From contig DAOOQE010000013.1 of NCBI GenBank assembly GCA_035388585.1, forward strand, positions 1-36,760: a stretch of 36,760 nt of DNA, in the 5' to 3' direction. A model generated the notes under the pieces. That model saw only the letters and a program-made list of their open reading frames with translations. It made no database searches and was not told the origin of the DNA. The position numbers and the translations under genes were made by a program. This document shows, one piece after another, positions 23,856-31,664 of this stretch; position 1 is the first letter of the stretch; the number at the start of each line of letters is the position of its first letter. Source of the DNA: CAG-492 sp035388585 (GTDB lineage Bacteria; Bacillota; Clostridia; TANB77; CAG-508).

Positions 23856-25090
23856 GAGCACTTTTTCTTTTTCCTTAAAATCCATCCGTTACAACATTTT
23901 TCAGGTATGTACATTTTTACACATTGTCCAGCTTTACCAGGATTAACATAAGTTATTTTTTCATCTGTTTCTATATCCCATAATTTTTCAATTTTAAACT
24001 CAATTGATTTAATCTGGTTTGGTACAATAATTTCAATTATATCCCCTATTACAAGCCTATTTCTTATTTCTACTATAGTTTTTTCAGTATCATATTCTAT
24101 TATTTTACCTCCAAATTCATAGTCTGGATTATATTGTTTACCTTCATATTCTTGGAAATCTTTATTATTTTTATCATTGAAATAAAATGTAGTTAGACCT
24201 CTAGTTTTTGTTTTCTCTAATTCTTTTAAGTATTTTGTGTAATCATAATTTTTTGGATTTTCTATATAATCATCTATTGCATTTCTATATGCATTTACAA
24301 CACTTGCCAAATAATATTCTGTTTTTAATCTACCTTCTATTTTTAAACTTTTTACTCCCATTTCAATTATTTCCGGGATTTCCTTAATTAAACATAAATC
24401 TTTTGATGAGAATATATATGTTCCATTTTGATCTTGGTCCACCGGCATTAAATTTCCTGGATTATTAGTTTCCTCTACATATACATTATATGACCATCTG
24501 CAACTTTGTGCACAATCTCCTAAATTTGCACTTCTATTTGCTAAAAAATCGCTTAAAAAGCATCTTCCAGAATATCCAAAGCATATTGCGCCATGTATAA
24601 ATATTTCTGTTTCTAATTCTTTTGGTGTTTTATTAATTATTTCTTTTATTTGTTCTTTGTTTAATTCTCTTCCCAATATTACTCTTTCGGCTCCATTATT
24701 ATGCCAAAAATTAGCTGTATGATAACTAACAATGTTTGCCTGTGTACTTATATGAATTGGTATTTTAGGTGCAACCTGTTTAATTATTTCAACAACGCCT
24801 CCATCTGCTACTATAACTGCATCTACCTTTAATTCCTGTAACATAATTGCCTGTTTTTTTATTTCTTCATATGTTTCGTCATGTGCAAAAATATTTATTG
24901 CTGTATATACTTTTTTCCCAATGCTATGTGCATATTCTATAGTTTTAGCTAAATCATTATTTTCCATTTCGGCTCTGGTTCTTAATGATAAATCTGATGT
25001 TCCTGCATATACCGCATCTGCTCCATACATAAAAGCTGTTTTGGCTTTTTCAAAAGAACCTGCCGGTGCTAACAACTCTGGTTTTTTCAT
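23840..25090 (-). CDS. trhP: U32 family peptidase-like tRNA hydroxylation protein
   Basis: This 416-residue U32 family protein starts KKPELLAPAGSFEKAKTAF, the family's TIM-barrel opening, with GADAVYAG following. The U32 signature lies at FIHGAICFGYSGRCFLSDFL, with further Cys in GDCAQSCRWSY; these four Cys are typical of the TrhP/RlhA group, and the C-terminal beta-barrel domain is present. TrhP proteins are needed for prephenate-dependent 5-hydroxyuridine at tRNA position 34. trmR, which methylates that product, is on the same strand about 1.3 kb upstream, supporting this role over peptidase activity. GGAGGAG lies seven bases before the ATG. The stop is TGA, and the final codons overlap the DnaA-box-like array. 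Confidence 0.85.
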   Translation of the reverse strand: MKKPELLAPAGSFEKAKTAFMYGADAVYAGTSDLSLRTRAEMENNDLAKTIEYAHSIGKKVYTAINIFAHDETYEEIKKQAIMLQELKVDAVIVADGGVVEIIKQVAPKIPIHISTQANIVSYHTANFWHNNGAERVILGRELNKEQIKEIINKTPKELETEIFIHGAICFGYSGRCFLSDFLANRSANLGDCAQSCRWSYNVYVEETNNPGNLMPVDQDQNGTYIFSSKDLCLIKEIPEIIEMGVKSLKIEGRLKTEYYLASVVNAYRNAIDDYIENPKNYDYTKYLKELEKTKTRGLTTFYFNDKNNKDFQEYEGKQYNPDYEFGGKIIEYDTEKTIVEIRNRLVIGDIIEIIVPNQIKSIEFKIEKLWDIETDEKITYVNPGKAGQCVKMYIPEKCCNGWILRKKKKCSVEKM

Positions 25091-25253
25091 TATTTCTCCT
25101 CCTTTTTATAATATTGTAATTATACCATATTTTTGTTAAATTTTCTATACTATTTACTTTTTTTAACTGTTTTGATATTATTAATAAAATAAAGATTGAC
25201 TAATTTTAAATATATTATATATAATTTAGATATAGCTAAATTTAAAGATGATG

Positions 25254-25415
25254 AATTTAAGATATATTATAAAGATAATAAATTTCAGATATATTATAAA
25301 GATGTTGAATTTAAGATATATTATAAAGATAATAAATTTCAGATATATTATAAAGATGTTGAATTTCAGATGTTCTATAAAGATAATTAATTTCCGATAT
25401 ATTATACAGAATTTA
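25254..25415 (+). repeat. 27-bp tandem repeat, six copies, open in one frame
   Basis: Units of 27 bp starting at 25254, 25281, 25308, 25335, 25362 and 25389 alternate AATTTAAGATATATTATAAA and AATTTCAGATATATTATAAA types, giving a 54-bp higher-order period. Because 27 is divisible by three, a plus-strand frame (25196-25390) stays open and would encode FKIYYKDNK/FQIYYKDVE repeats. It begins with TTG and lacks a ribosome-binding site, so I treat it as non-coding. The rest of the gap 25091-25505 is AT-rich and featureless. Confidence 0.8.
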
Positions 25416-25505
25416 TAAAATACATAAATTTTAAGATAGTCAATTTAAATATAATATTTCTAACTTAATATACTTGTAATACTGCAGAAAATGAAGAGGT
25501 TTGTA

Positions 25506-26069
25506 ATGAATAATAATTGTACTAAAAAATCTAATAATAATTATATAAAACTAATTTTATATTTTTTTGTTTTTTCTTTTACTGGCTGGCTACTTGAAAC
25601 CGCATACTGTTATAGTCAAATAGGTAGATATATTAAACGAGGATTTTTATATGGTCCAATTTGTCCTATTTACGGTTTTGGAGCTTTAATTTTAATTATT
25701 TTTTTAAGCAAGTATAAAAAAAAATCTTTTAAGCTTTTTATAACTGCAGCAATTGTATGCTCTATTTTTGAATATTTTGTTGGTTATATTTTAGATGCTG
25801 TTTTTACTCTAAAATGGTGGGATTATTCTTCTGAATTCTTAAATTTAAATGGGAGAATAAGTATTTTATTTTCTTTTTCTTGGGGAATTATTGCAATTAT
25901 TTTTATTAATCATGCATTCCCTTTTATTGAAAAACATTTATCTTGTATTTTAAATAAATTATCATTAAAAAGACAGTATTTATTATCTTTTACATTAATT
26001 TTTTTATTACTAACTGATCTTATTTTTTCTTGTATAAAATACATACATCTACCAAGTATAATTGTTTAA
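25506..26069 (+). CDS. CmpB-like putative ABC-type membrane protein (DUF1113)
   Basis: This 187-residue membrane protein matches the 'putative ABC-transporter type IV' (CmpB/DUF1113) family. Its hallmark is the block GWLLETAYCYSQIGRYIKRG followed by FLYGPICPIYGFGAL, here in the first third. There are five predicted membrane helices (about 14-33, 50-68, 77-97, 120-140 and 160-180). Despite the family name, transport has not been shown to my knowledge. The frame opens at 25491, but GAAGAGG (25493-25499) is six bases before the ATG at 25506, which is preferred. It runs opposite to, and splits, the trmR-trhP pair, and ends in a strong terminator. Confidence 0.82.
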   Translation: MNNNCTKKSNNNYIKLILYFFVFSFTGWLLETAYCYSQIGRYIKRGFLYGPICPIYGFGALILIIFLSKYKKKSFKLFITAAIVCSIFEYFVGYILDAVFTLKWWDYSSEFLNLNGRISILFSFSWGIIAIIFINHAFPFIEKHLSCILNKLSLKRQYLLSFTLIFLLLTDLIFSCIKYIHLPSIIV

Positions 26070-26098
26070 TGCTTAATAAATGTTTATATAATCAATAC

Positions 26099-26220
26099 GG
26101 AAAGAAAATTGATACAATTAATAAATAAGAAAAACAATAAGGAAAGAAAATTGATACAATTAATAAATAAGAAAAACGAAAAGGAAAGCAAAATTGATAT
26201 AATTAATAAATAAGAAAAAC
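26099..26220 (+). repeat. 42-bp tandem repeat derived from a terminator arm
   Basis: Units beginning GGAAAGAAAATTGATACAAT at 26099, 26141 and 26183 repeat with a 42-bp period; a partial copy (AAAATTGATATAATTAAT) at 26221 forms the left arm of the terminator that follows. The array thus consists of copies of the upstream part of that terminator. Confidence 0.85.
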
Positions 26221-26254
26221 AAAATTGATATAATTAATCAATTTTGTTTTTTTA
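26219..26254 (+). terminator. Rho-independent terminator of the CmpB-like gene
   Basis: ACAAAATTGAT and ATCAATTTTGT form a perfect 11-bp stem around ATAATTA, followed by seven T. It ends the plus-strand transcript about 150 nt after the stop. The rest of 26255-26349 is AT-rich without features. Confidence 0.85.
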
Positions 26255-26349
26255 TAATATTATTTACTTTTTTCTCCTGGAACTGAGATTCCTTTTAATT
26301 ATTTTTTATATATTAGGTTTTAAAATGATATTTATTATGGAATTTTGAA

Positions 26350-26943
26350 TTAATATTTTTTAATTCTGCTTATTGCTAAACCGTCTCCTACATCTAATAT
26401 TTCTGTCTCTAAGTTTTTATTATCATTTACATCAACTATATATTGTCTTAAATTTCTTACTGCTGTTCGGTGTTTATGATTATTATAATCACTCATAACA
26501 TAACCTTTATACAAAATATTATCTGCTATAATTATTCCGTCTTTTTTTATCATTCTTAGTGCTTGTTCCAAAAAGAATGTGTATTTTCCCTTTGCTGCAT
26601 CTATAAATACAATATCATATTCATCATTTAGTTTAGGAAGTATTTGTAATGCATCTCCTTCAAAAAGGTTTATTTTTTCTGTAACTTCTGCTTTTATAAA
26701 ATTTTCTTTTGCTTCATTACATCTTTGAAAGTCTCTTTCAATTGTATCAATAGTTCCGTCTTTTTGTAAATATTCTGAAAAACAAATAGCTGAATATCCT
26801 ACAGCAGCACCTATTTCTAAAATCTTTTTTGGTTGCTTCTCTTTAAGGATTTTTATAATAACTTCTAATGTATCATCCATTATTATTGGAACTTTATCTT
26901 CTAATGCTTTTGCTTTTATCTTTTCAAGTTCTATTTTATTCAT
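26350..26943 (-). CDS. trmR: tRNA 5-hydroxyuridine methyltransferase-type O-methyltransferase
   Basis: This 197-residue SAM-dependent O-methyltransferase is of the YrrM/TrmR type, close in length to the Bacillus subtilis protein. Motif I is ILEIGAAVGYSAICF (near residues 42-56), the acidic SAM-ribose position is DTIERD, and DIVFIDAAKGKY plus IIADNILYKG are the metal- and substrate-side motifs of the family. TrmR methylates 5-hydroxyuridine at tRNA position 34 to 5-methoxyuridine. The trhP-like gene on the same strand is the expected upstream enzyme of the pathway; in B. subtilis yrrM, yrrN and yrrO are adjacent. GAGAGG lies ten bases before the ATG. Confidence 0.88.
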   Translation of the reverse strand: MNKIELEKIKAKALEDKVPIIMDDTLEVIIKILKEKQPKKILEIGAAVGYSAICFSEYLQKDGTIDTIERDFQRCNEAKENFIKAEVTEKINLFEGDALQILPKLNDEYDIVFIDAAKGKYTFFLEQALRMIKKDGIIIADNILYKGYVMSDYNNHKHRTAVRNLRQYIVDVNDNKNLETEILDVGDGLAISRIKKY

Positions 26944-27010
26944 TCTAATTGACCTCTCTATTTTTTTAGATTACTTTATTGGTACTTATTACTTATTGAC
27001 TTACTTTGTT

Positions 27011-28822
27011 TTATTTACGAGCTTGTCTTTCACGTGTTCTTGTGTCTAATGTTATTTTTCTAATTCTAATATTTTTTGGTGTTATTTCTACTAATTCATC
27101 TTCATCTATAAATTCAATTGCTTTTTCAAGTGATAATTGAAGTGGTGGAACTAATCTTAATGCATCATCAGCTCCTGATGATCTTGTATTTGTTAAATGT
27201 TTTTCTTTACATGCATTTATTGCAATGTCTTCATTTCTAGAGTTTATTCCTATTACCATTCCTTCATACACTTCTGTACCTGGATTTATAAATAATTCTC
27301 CTCTTTCTTGTGCATTATATAAACCATATGTTACTGCTGTTCCTGCTTCAAATGCTACTAATACTCCACGTGTTCTAGAAGATATTTCACCTTTATATGG
27401 TTCATAGTGATCAAAAACACTGTTCATAGTTCCTGTACCTTTTGTATCTGTAAGAAATTCTGTTCTATATCCAATAAGACCTCTTGCTGGAATACTAAAT
27501 TCTATTTTTGTATGACCGATTTCTGCTGGTTCCATATTTTTCATTTCTGCTTTACGTTTACCTAATTTTTCAATAACTGTTCCTATTGCTTCATCTGGAA
27601 CATTTACTGCTAAAGTCTCTATTGGCTCACATTTTACTCCATCAATTTCTTTAAATATAACTTTTGGACGTGAAACTAATAGTTCAAATCCTTCTCTTCT
27701 CATTGTTTCTATTAATACTGATAAATGTAATTCTCCACGACCACATACTTCAAAGCTGTCAGCTGTATCAGTTTCTTTTACTCTTAAGCTTACATTTCTT
27801 TCTAATTCTTTAAACAATCTATCTCTTATATGTCTTGATGTTATGAATTGTCCTTCTTTTCCTGCTACTGGTCCATTATTTACACTAAAAGTCATTGATA
27901 CTGTAGGTTCATCTATATCTACAAAAGGGATTTTTTCTGGGTTATTCAAATCACATATTGTATCTCCTATACCTATATCTGAAATACCTGATAGTGCTAC
28001 TATATCTCCTGCTTTTACTTCTTCTGCTTCAACTTTTTTTAGACCCATATATGTAAATAATTTTGCTATTTTACCTTGTACTATTTTGTTTTCAGATTTA
28101 CAAATTGATATTGGCATACCATTTTTTATACTTCCTCTTTCAACTCTTCCTACTGCTATTCTTCCTAGGTAATCATCATAATCAATGTTTGTTACTAACA
28201 TTTGTGTTGTTCCATCCATATCACAATTTGGTGCATCTATTGTACTTATTATTGTATCAAATATACAATGTACATTATCTGTTTCATCTTCTAAATTCAT
28301 TTTTGCAATACCATTTTTTGCTGATGCGTATATTACTGGAAAATCTAATTGTTCGTCTGTTGCATTTAGTTCAATAAATAATTCTAATACTTGATCTACA
28401 ACTTTTAATGGATTTGCTCCTGGTCTATCAATTTTGTTAATTACAACTATTGGTTTTAAATTTAGTGCTAATGATTTTTTTAGTACTTCTCTTGTTTGTG
28501 GCATTGGTCCTTCAAAAGCGTCAACTAATAATAAAACACCATCTACTGTTTTTAAAACACGTTCTACTTCTCCACCAAAATCTGCATGTCCTGGAGTATC
28601 TACAATATTTATTTTTACATCAGAATATATTACTGATGTATTTTTTGATAATATTGTAATTCCTCTTTCTTTTTCTAAGTCATTAGAGTCCATTACTCTT
28701 TCTGCTACTTGTTCATTATCTCTAAATATATGGCTTTGTCTTAAAAGTGCGTCTACTAATGTTGTTTTTCCGTGGTCTACGTGTGCAATTATTGCAATAT
28801 TTCTTATTTTTTCGTTTTTCAT
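27011..28822 (-). CDS. typA: Translational GTPase TypA/BipA
   Basis: TypA is a ribosome-binding GTPase of the EF-G family that assists 50S assembly and translation under stress, especially in the cold. The 603 residues match the family. G motifs are visible: IAHVDHGKTTLV (residues 12-23), the switch RGITI, DTPGHADFGGEV, and NKIDRPGA; domain II and the C-terminal TypA block (GRGELHLSVLIETMRREGFE, and FDHYEPYKGEI further on) follow. GGGGAAG lies four bases before the ATG. It follows rpsA by 142 nt, with a nested hairpin in between. Confidence 0.97.
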   Translation of the reverse strand: MKNEKIRNIAIIAHVDHGKTTLVDALLRQSHIFRDNEQVAERVMDSNDLEKERGITILSKNTSVIYSDVKINIVDTPGHADFGGEVERVLKTVDGVLLLVDAFEGPMPQTREVLKKSLALNLKPIVVINKIDRPGANPLKVVDQVLELFIELNATDEQLDFPVIYASAKNGIAKMNLEDETDNVHCIFDTIISTIDAPNCDMDGTTQMLVTNIDYDDYLGRIAVGRVERGSIKNGMPISICKSENKIVQGKIAKLFTYMGLKKVEAEEVKAGDIVALSGISDIGIGDTICDLNNPEKIPFVDIDEPTVSMTFSVNNGPVAGKEGQFITSRHIRDRLFKELERNVSLRVKETDTADSFEVCGRGELHLSVLIETMRREGFELLVSRPKVIFKEIDGVKCEPIETLAVNVPDEAIGTVIEKLGKRKAEMKNMEPAEIGHTKIEFSIPARGLIGYRTEFLTDTKGTGTMNSVFDHYEPYKGEISSRTRGVLVAFEAGTAVTYGLYNAQERGELFINPGTEVYEGMVIGINSRNEDIAINACKEKHLTNTRSSGADDALRLVPPLQLSLEKAIEFIDEDELVEITPKNIRIRKITLDTRTRERQARK

Positions 28823-28855
28823 TTTCTTCCCCTTTTTTATTTATTAAAATAATAT

Positions 28856-28922
28856 TACTACTCAGCTTATTCATTTTACTAGTTTCCTAGTTTATGAATT
28901 AATAAATCTAAGCCGAGTAGTA
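28856..28922 (-). promoter_or_regulatory. Nested hairpin in the typA leader
   Basis: TACTACTCAGCTTA (28856-28869) and TAAGCCGAGTAGTA (28909-28922) pair over 14 positions with one mismatch. Inside, ATTCAT pairs with ATGAAT and ACTAG with CTAGT, giving a three-tier hairpin about 35 nt before the typA start on the minus strand. No U-run follows, so it is not a typical terminator; a processing or regulatory site in the typA leader is possible. Confidence 0.6.
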
Positions 28923-28963
28923 TATTAAAATACCTAATTAATATTTTTTAGCAGTTATCTTTA

Positions 28964-30046
28964 TTATTCTATGTATTCATTACTTGTTCCTTCTAGTTCT
29001 CTTATAGATAATTCTAGTTTTTTATTTTCCTTATCTAGTTCTATTATTTTAGCATTAACCTTTTGACCTACTTTTAATATTTCTTCTGGTTTTGCTATTT
29101 TTCTTTCTGATATTTGTGAGATATGTACTAAGCCTTCTATTCCTTTGTCCACCTGAACAAAAACTCCAAATGGCATTATTTTAATAACTTTGACTTTTAC
29201 TATATCACCATGTTTATATTTTTCATCTGCTTGATCCCATGGATCAGGACCTTTTTTTTCATATATAAGCATTAATCTTCGATTTTCTTTATCAGCATTT
29301 TTTATTTTTACTTTTATTTCTTGATCAATTTTTAATATGTCACTTGATTTTTTATTTCTTTCCCATGTCATTTCTGAAATATGTAGTAATCCTTGAACTC
29401 CATCTATATCAACAAATGCTCCATATGCACTTATACTTGTTACAATCCCTTTATAGGTTTTTTGCATATCTAATTCATCCCAAAATTTATTTTCTTTTAT
29501 TTTTTTCTCTTCATCAATTAGATGTTTTACAGATCCTATTATTTTTTTTGTTTTAGGATTATATTCTATTATTTTAAAACGCAATTCTTTGCCCTTATAA
29601 TCATTTATGTTTTCTCCACGTTGTACACCTGATAATGATGCTGGAACAAATATTTTTATATTTTTTGAATAAACTATTAGCCCATTTTCGTTTACCTCTA
29701 CCACTTTTTCTTTAAAAACTGATTTGTTATTTAATTTACTTTCAAATTCTTTTTTATCAATTTCAAATCTTGCTTTTTTATATGATAAAAGTACATTTCC
29801 TATTCCATCATTTAGTTTTAATACTATAGCTGTAATTCTATCTCCTATATTGAACTGATCGGTTGGATTATTTTCTGAATCTAATGGAAATTCTGATTTA
29901 GGTATTATTCCATCTGATTTATAACCTATATCAACAAATATTTCTCCATGTGAACTTATATTTACAATTTTTCCTGTTACGGTTTGACCAACAGTTATTT
30001 CTTTTAATGTATTATTTAAAAGTTCTTCAAAAGTAATGTTTTCCAT
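28964..30046 (-). CDS. rpsA: 30S ribosomal protein S1-like, four S1 domains
   Basis: This 360-residue protein has four S1 RNA-binding domains, the usual form in Firmicutes: about 20-90 (VGQTVTGKIVNISSHGEIFV), 100-170, 185-255 (KTYKGIVTSISAYGAFVDID) and 270-342 (HGDIVKVKVIKIMPFGVFVQ). It binds mRNA and the 30S subunit. Firmicute S1 homologues are shorter than the six-domain E. coli protein and not always essential. The frame opens at 30064, but AGGTGG lies within that extension, so the ATG at 30046 is chosen. It follows cmk-plsC by 49 nt; in related Clostridia ispH often sits or is fused here, but it is missing. Confidence 0.93.
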   Translation of the reverse strand: MENITFEELLNNTLKEITVGQTVTGKIVNISSHGEIFVDIGYKSDGIIPKSEFPLDSENNPTDQFNIGDRITAIVLKLNDGIGNVLLSYKKARFEIDKKEFESKLNNKSVFKEKVVEVNENGLIVYSKNIKIFVPASLSGVQRGENINDYKGKELRFKIIEYNPKTKKIIGSVKHLIDEEKKIKENKFWDELDMQKTYKGIVTSISAYGAFVDIDGVQGLLHISEMTWERNKKSSDILKIDQEIKVKIKNADKENRRLMLIYEKKGPDPWDQADEKYKHGDIVKVKVIKIMPFGVFVQVDKGIEGLVHISQISERKIAKPEEILKVGQKVNAKIIELDKENKKLELSIRELEGTSNEYIE

Positions 30047-30095
30047 AAAATTCCCACCTCTCATTTACTAATGTCCATCGGTAAGTAATTATATC

Positions 30096-31400
30096 TTATT
30101 TTTTCTTGTTTGTCAACATAATAATATCATCCATAACAACCTTTGTTGCTGTTTCTAAATCTTCTTTATTTTGCATGTTATATTGCTCTAAAGTTATTGG
30201 TTTTCCATAATTTAGTACGATTTTTGTAAAAGGTTTAAAGGTACCTTGAATTCCTACTGGTACAATTGGTACACCTGCTCTCATAGCCATAAATACTGCT
30301 CCATTTTTTGCTTTAACTTGTTTATCAATTCCGTTTCTAGTTCCTTCTGGAAAAATACCAAGAATTTCGTTGTTTTTTAGTGCTTTTAAAGACCTTTTCA
30401 TTGCTTCCATATCTTGTGTATTTCTTTTTATTGGAATAATGTCAAATAAGTGTGCAAGCCATCTTATTAATCCAAATCTTGATAAATCATATTTTCCTAT
30501 GAATCTAATTTTATCCTTACTTAGCAAAACAATTGCTGCCGCATCTAAAGTGTTTACATGATTTCCACAAATTATATACCCACCTTGTTTAGGAAGATTT
30601 TCTGTTCCTAATATTTCTATTCTAAATGCTAATAAATATAAACCTGCTAAAAATGATTTTGTGATTTTTCTTACTACTTTTTTTCTTGTGTTTTCTGGTC
30701 TTATTGCATATATTTTCTTTTCTAATTCTTTTTCTTTTTTATGTTTTTTTATCATATCACTTATTTGTTTAATTACTTTTTTTAATGGCAGTTCCGAAGT
30801 ATTTATTACTGTTGCTCCATCTGCTATTTTAAGTGCACCAAATTCTTTATTTTTATCATTAAAATCTCTTTTTTTCATATCTTCTAATACTTCTTCATAC
30901 GGAGTATTTATACCTTTTTCCGTATTTTGGTTGTACCTTCTTTTAGCTCTTACTTCAACATCTGCATCCATATATATTTTAATATCAGCATTTGGGAAAA
31001 CGATTGTTGTAATATCTCGCCCCTCCATTATTATGTCTTTTCCAGAACCAATTTTTCTTTGCATTTCTACAAGTTTTTCTCTTACTTCTTTTATTGCTGA
31101 TATTTGAGAAACAATTTTTGTTACTTCTGTTGTTCTGATTTTTTCTGTAACATTTTCATTATTTAAATATACTATCTGTTTACCATTTTCTGTTTTTATA
31201 TCGATTCTAATACTATTTGCTATTTCAATTATTTTTTCTGTATCAGATATTTCAATTTTTTCTTCAATTGTTTTTAATGCAACACATCTATACATTGCTC
31301 CTGTATCTAGATTTGTTAGTTTGAATTTTTTTGCTATAATTTCAGCTACTGTTCCTTTTCCACTTCCTGCAGTTCCATCTATTGCTACTATAAAAGCCAT
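30096..31400 (-). CDS. Cytidylate kinase fused to PlsC-type acyltransferase
   Basis: This 434-residue protein joins two enzymes usually encoded by adjacent genes. Residues 1-215 are cytidylate kinase (Cmk), which phosphorylates CMP and dCMP: P-loop IDGTAGSGKGTVA, LDTGAMYRCVAL and IIMEGRDITTIVFP. After a Lys-rich linker (about 217-240), residues 245-434 are a 1-acylglycerol-3-phosphate acyltransferase (PlsC): the NHVNTLDAA motif carries HX4D, followed by FPEGTRNG and VPIVPVGIQGTF. No frameshift or internal ribosome-binding site is visible at the joint, so a fused protein is the simplest reading. GGAGG lies eight bases before the ATG. It precedes rpsA in the conserved cmk-plsC-rpsA order. Confidence 0.93.
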   Translation of the reverse strand: MAFIVAIDGTAGSGKGTVAEIIAKKFKLTNLDTGAMYRCVALKTIEEKIEISDTEKIIEIANSIRIDIKTENGKQIVYLNNENVTEKIRTTEVTKIVSQISAIKEVREKLVEMQRKIGSGKDIIMEGRDITTIVFPNADIKIYMDADVEVRAKRRYNQNTEKGINTPYEEVLEDMKKRDFNDKNKEFGALKIADGATVINTSELPLKKVIKQISDMIKKHKKEKELEKKIYAIRPENTRKKVVRKITKSFLAGLYLLAFRIEILGTENLPKQGGYIICGNHVNTLDAAAIVLLSKDKIRFIGKYDLSRFGLIRWLAHLFDIIPIKRNTQDMEAMKRSLKALKNNEILGIFPEGTRNGIDKQVKAKNGAVFMAMRAGVPIVPVGIQGTFKPFTKIVLNYGKPITLEQYNMQNKEDLETATKVVMDDIIMLTNKKK

Positions 31401-31430
31401 TTTTTTTCCTCCATATTTAAAATTTAGATT

Positions 31431-31516
31431 TACGATGTTTTATATTTGGTATTACGATGTTTTATATTTGATATTACGATATTTAATATTTGGTTTTCGA
31501 TGTTTAATATTTATTT
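31431..31516. repeat. 22-bp tandem repeat, four copies, upstream of cmk-plsC
   Basis: TACGATGTTTTATATTTGGT plus AT starts at 31431, recurs at 31453 and 31475, and a shorter copy starts at 31497. The period is about two helical turns and the array lies 31-116 nt upstream of the cmk-plsC start. It could be a binding-site array or slippage product. The rest of 31401-31664 is AT-rich without features. Confidence 0.75.
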
Positions 31517-31664
31517 ACAATAATTATTATTCGGTTTCCTACCTTTAATATTTTAATTTACACTATTTTGTATTTATACTTAAAATTTTTTAATTAGAAA
31601 CTTAGAATTTGATTATAGATATATAATTATATTTTATGCAAAACTTATTCATTTATAGATGTAG

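Noticed and set aside
23403..23860. Chromosomal replication origin (oriC) at the DnaA-box-like cluster.
   Set aside because: No dnaA, dnaN, recF, gyrase or rpmH gene lies in the window and the boxes are all imperfect, so only a DnaA-box-like array is claimed.
25196..25390. A 64-residue repeat protein on the plus strand.
   Set aside because: TTG start without ribosome-binding site and a sequence wholly explained by a 27-bp tandem repeat; reported as a repeat instead.
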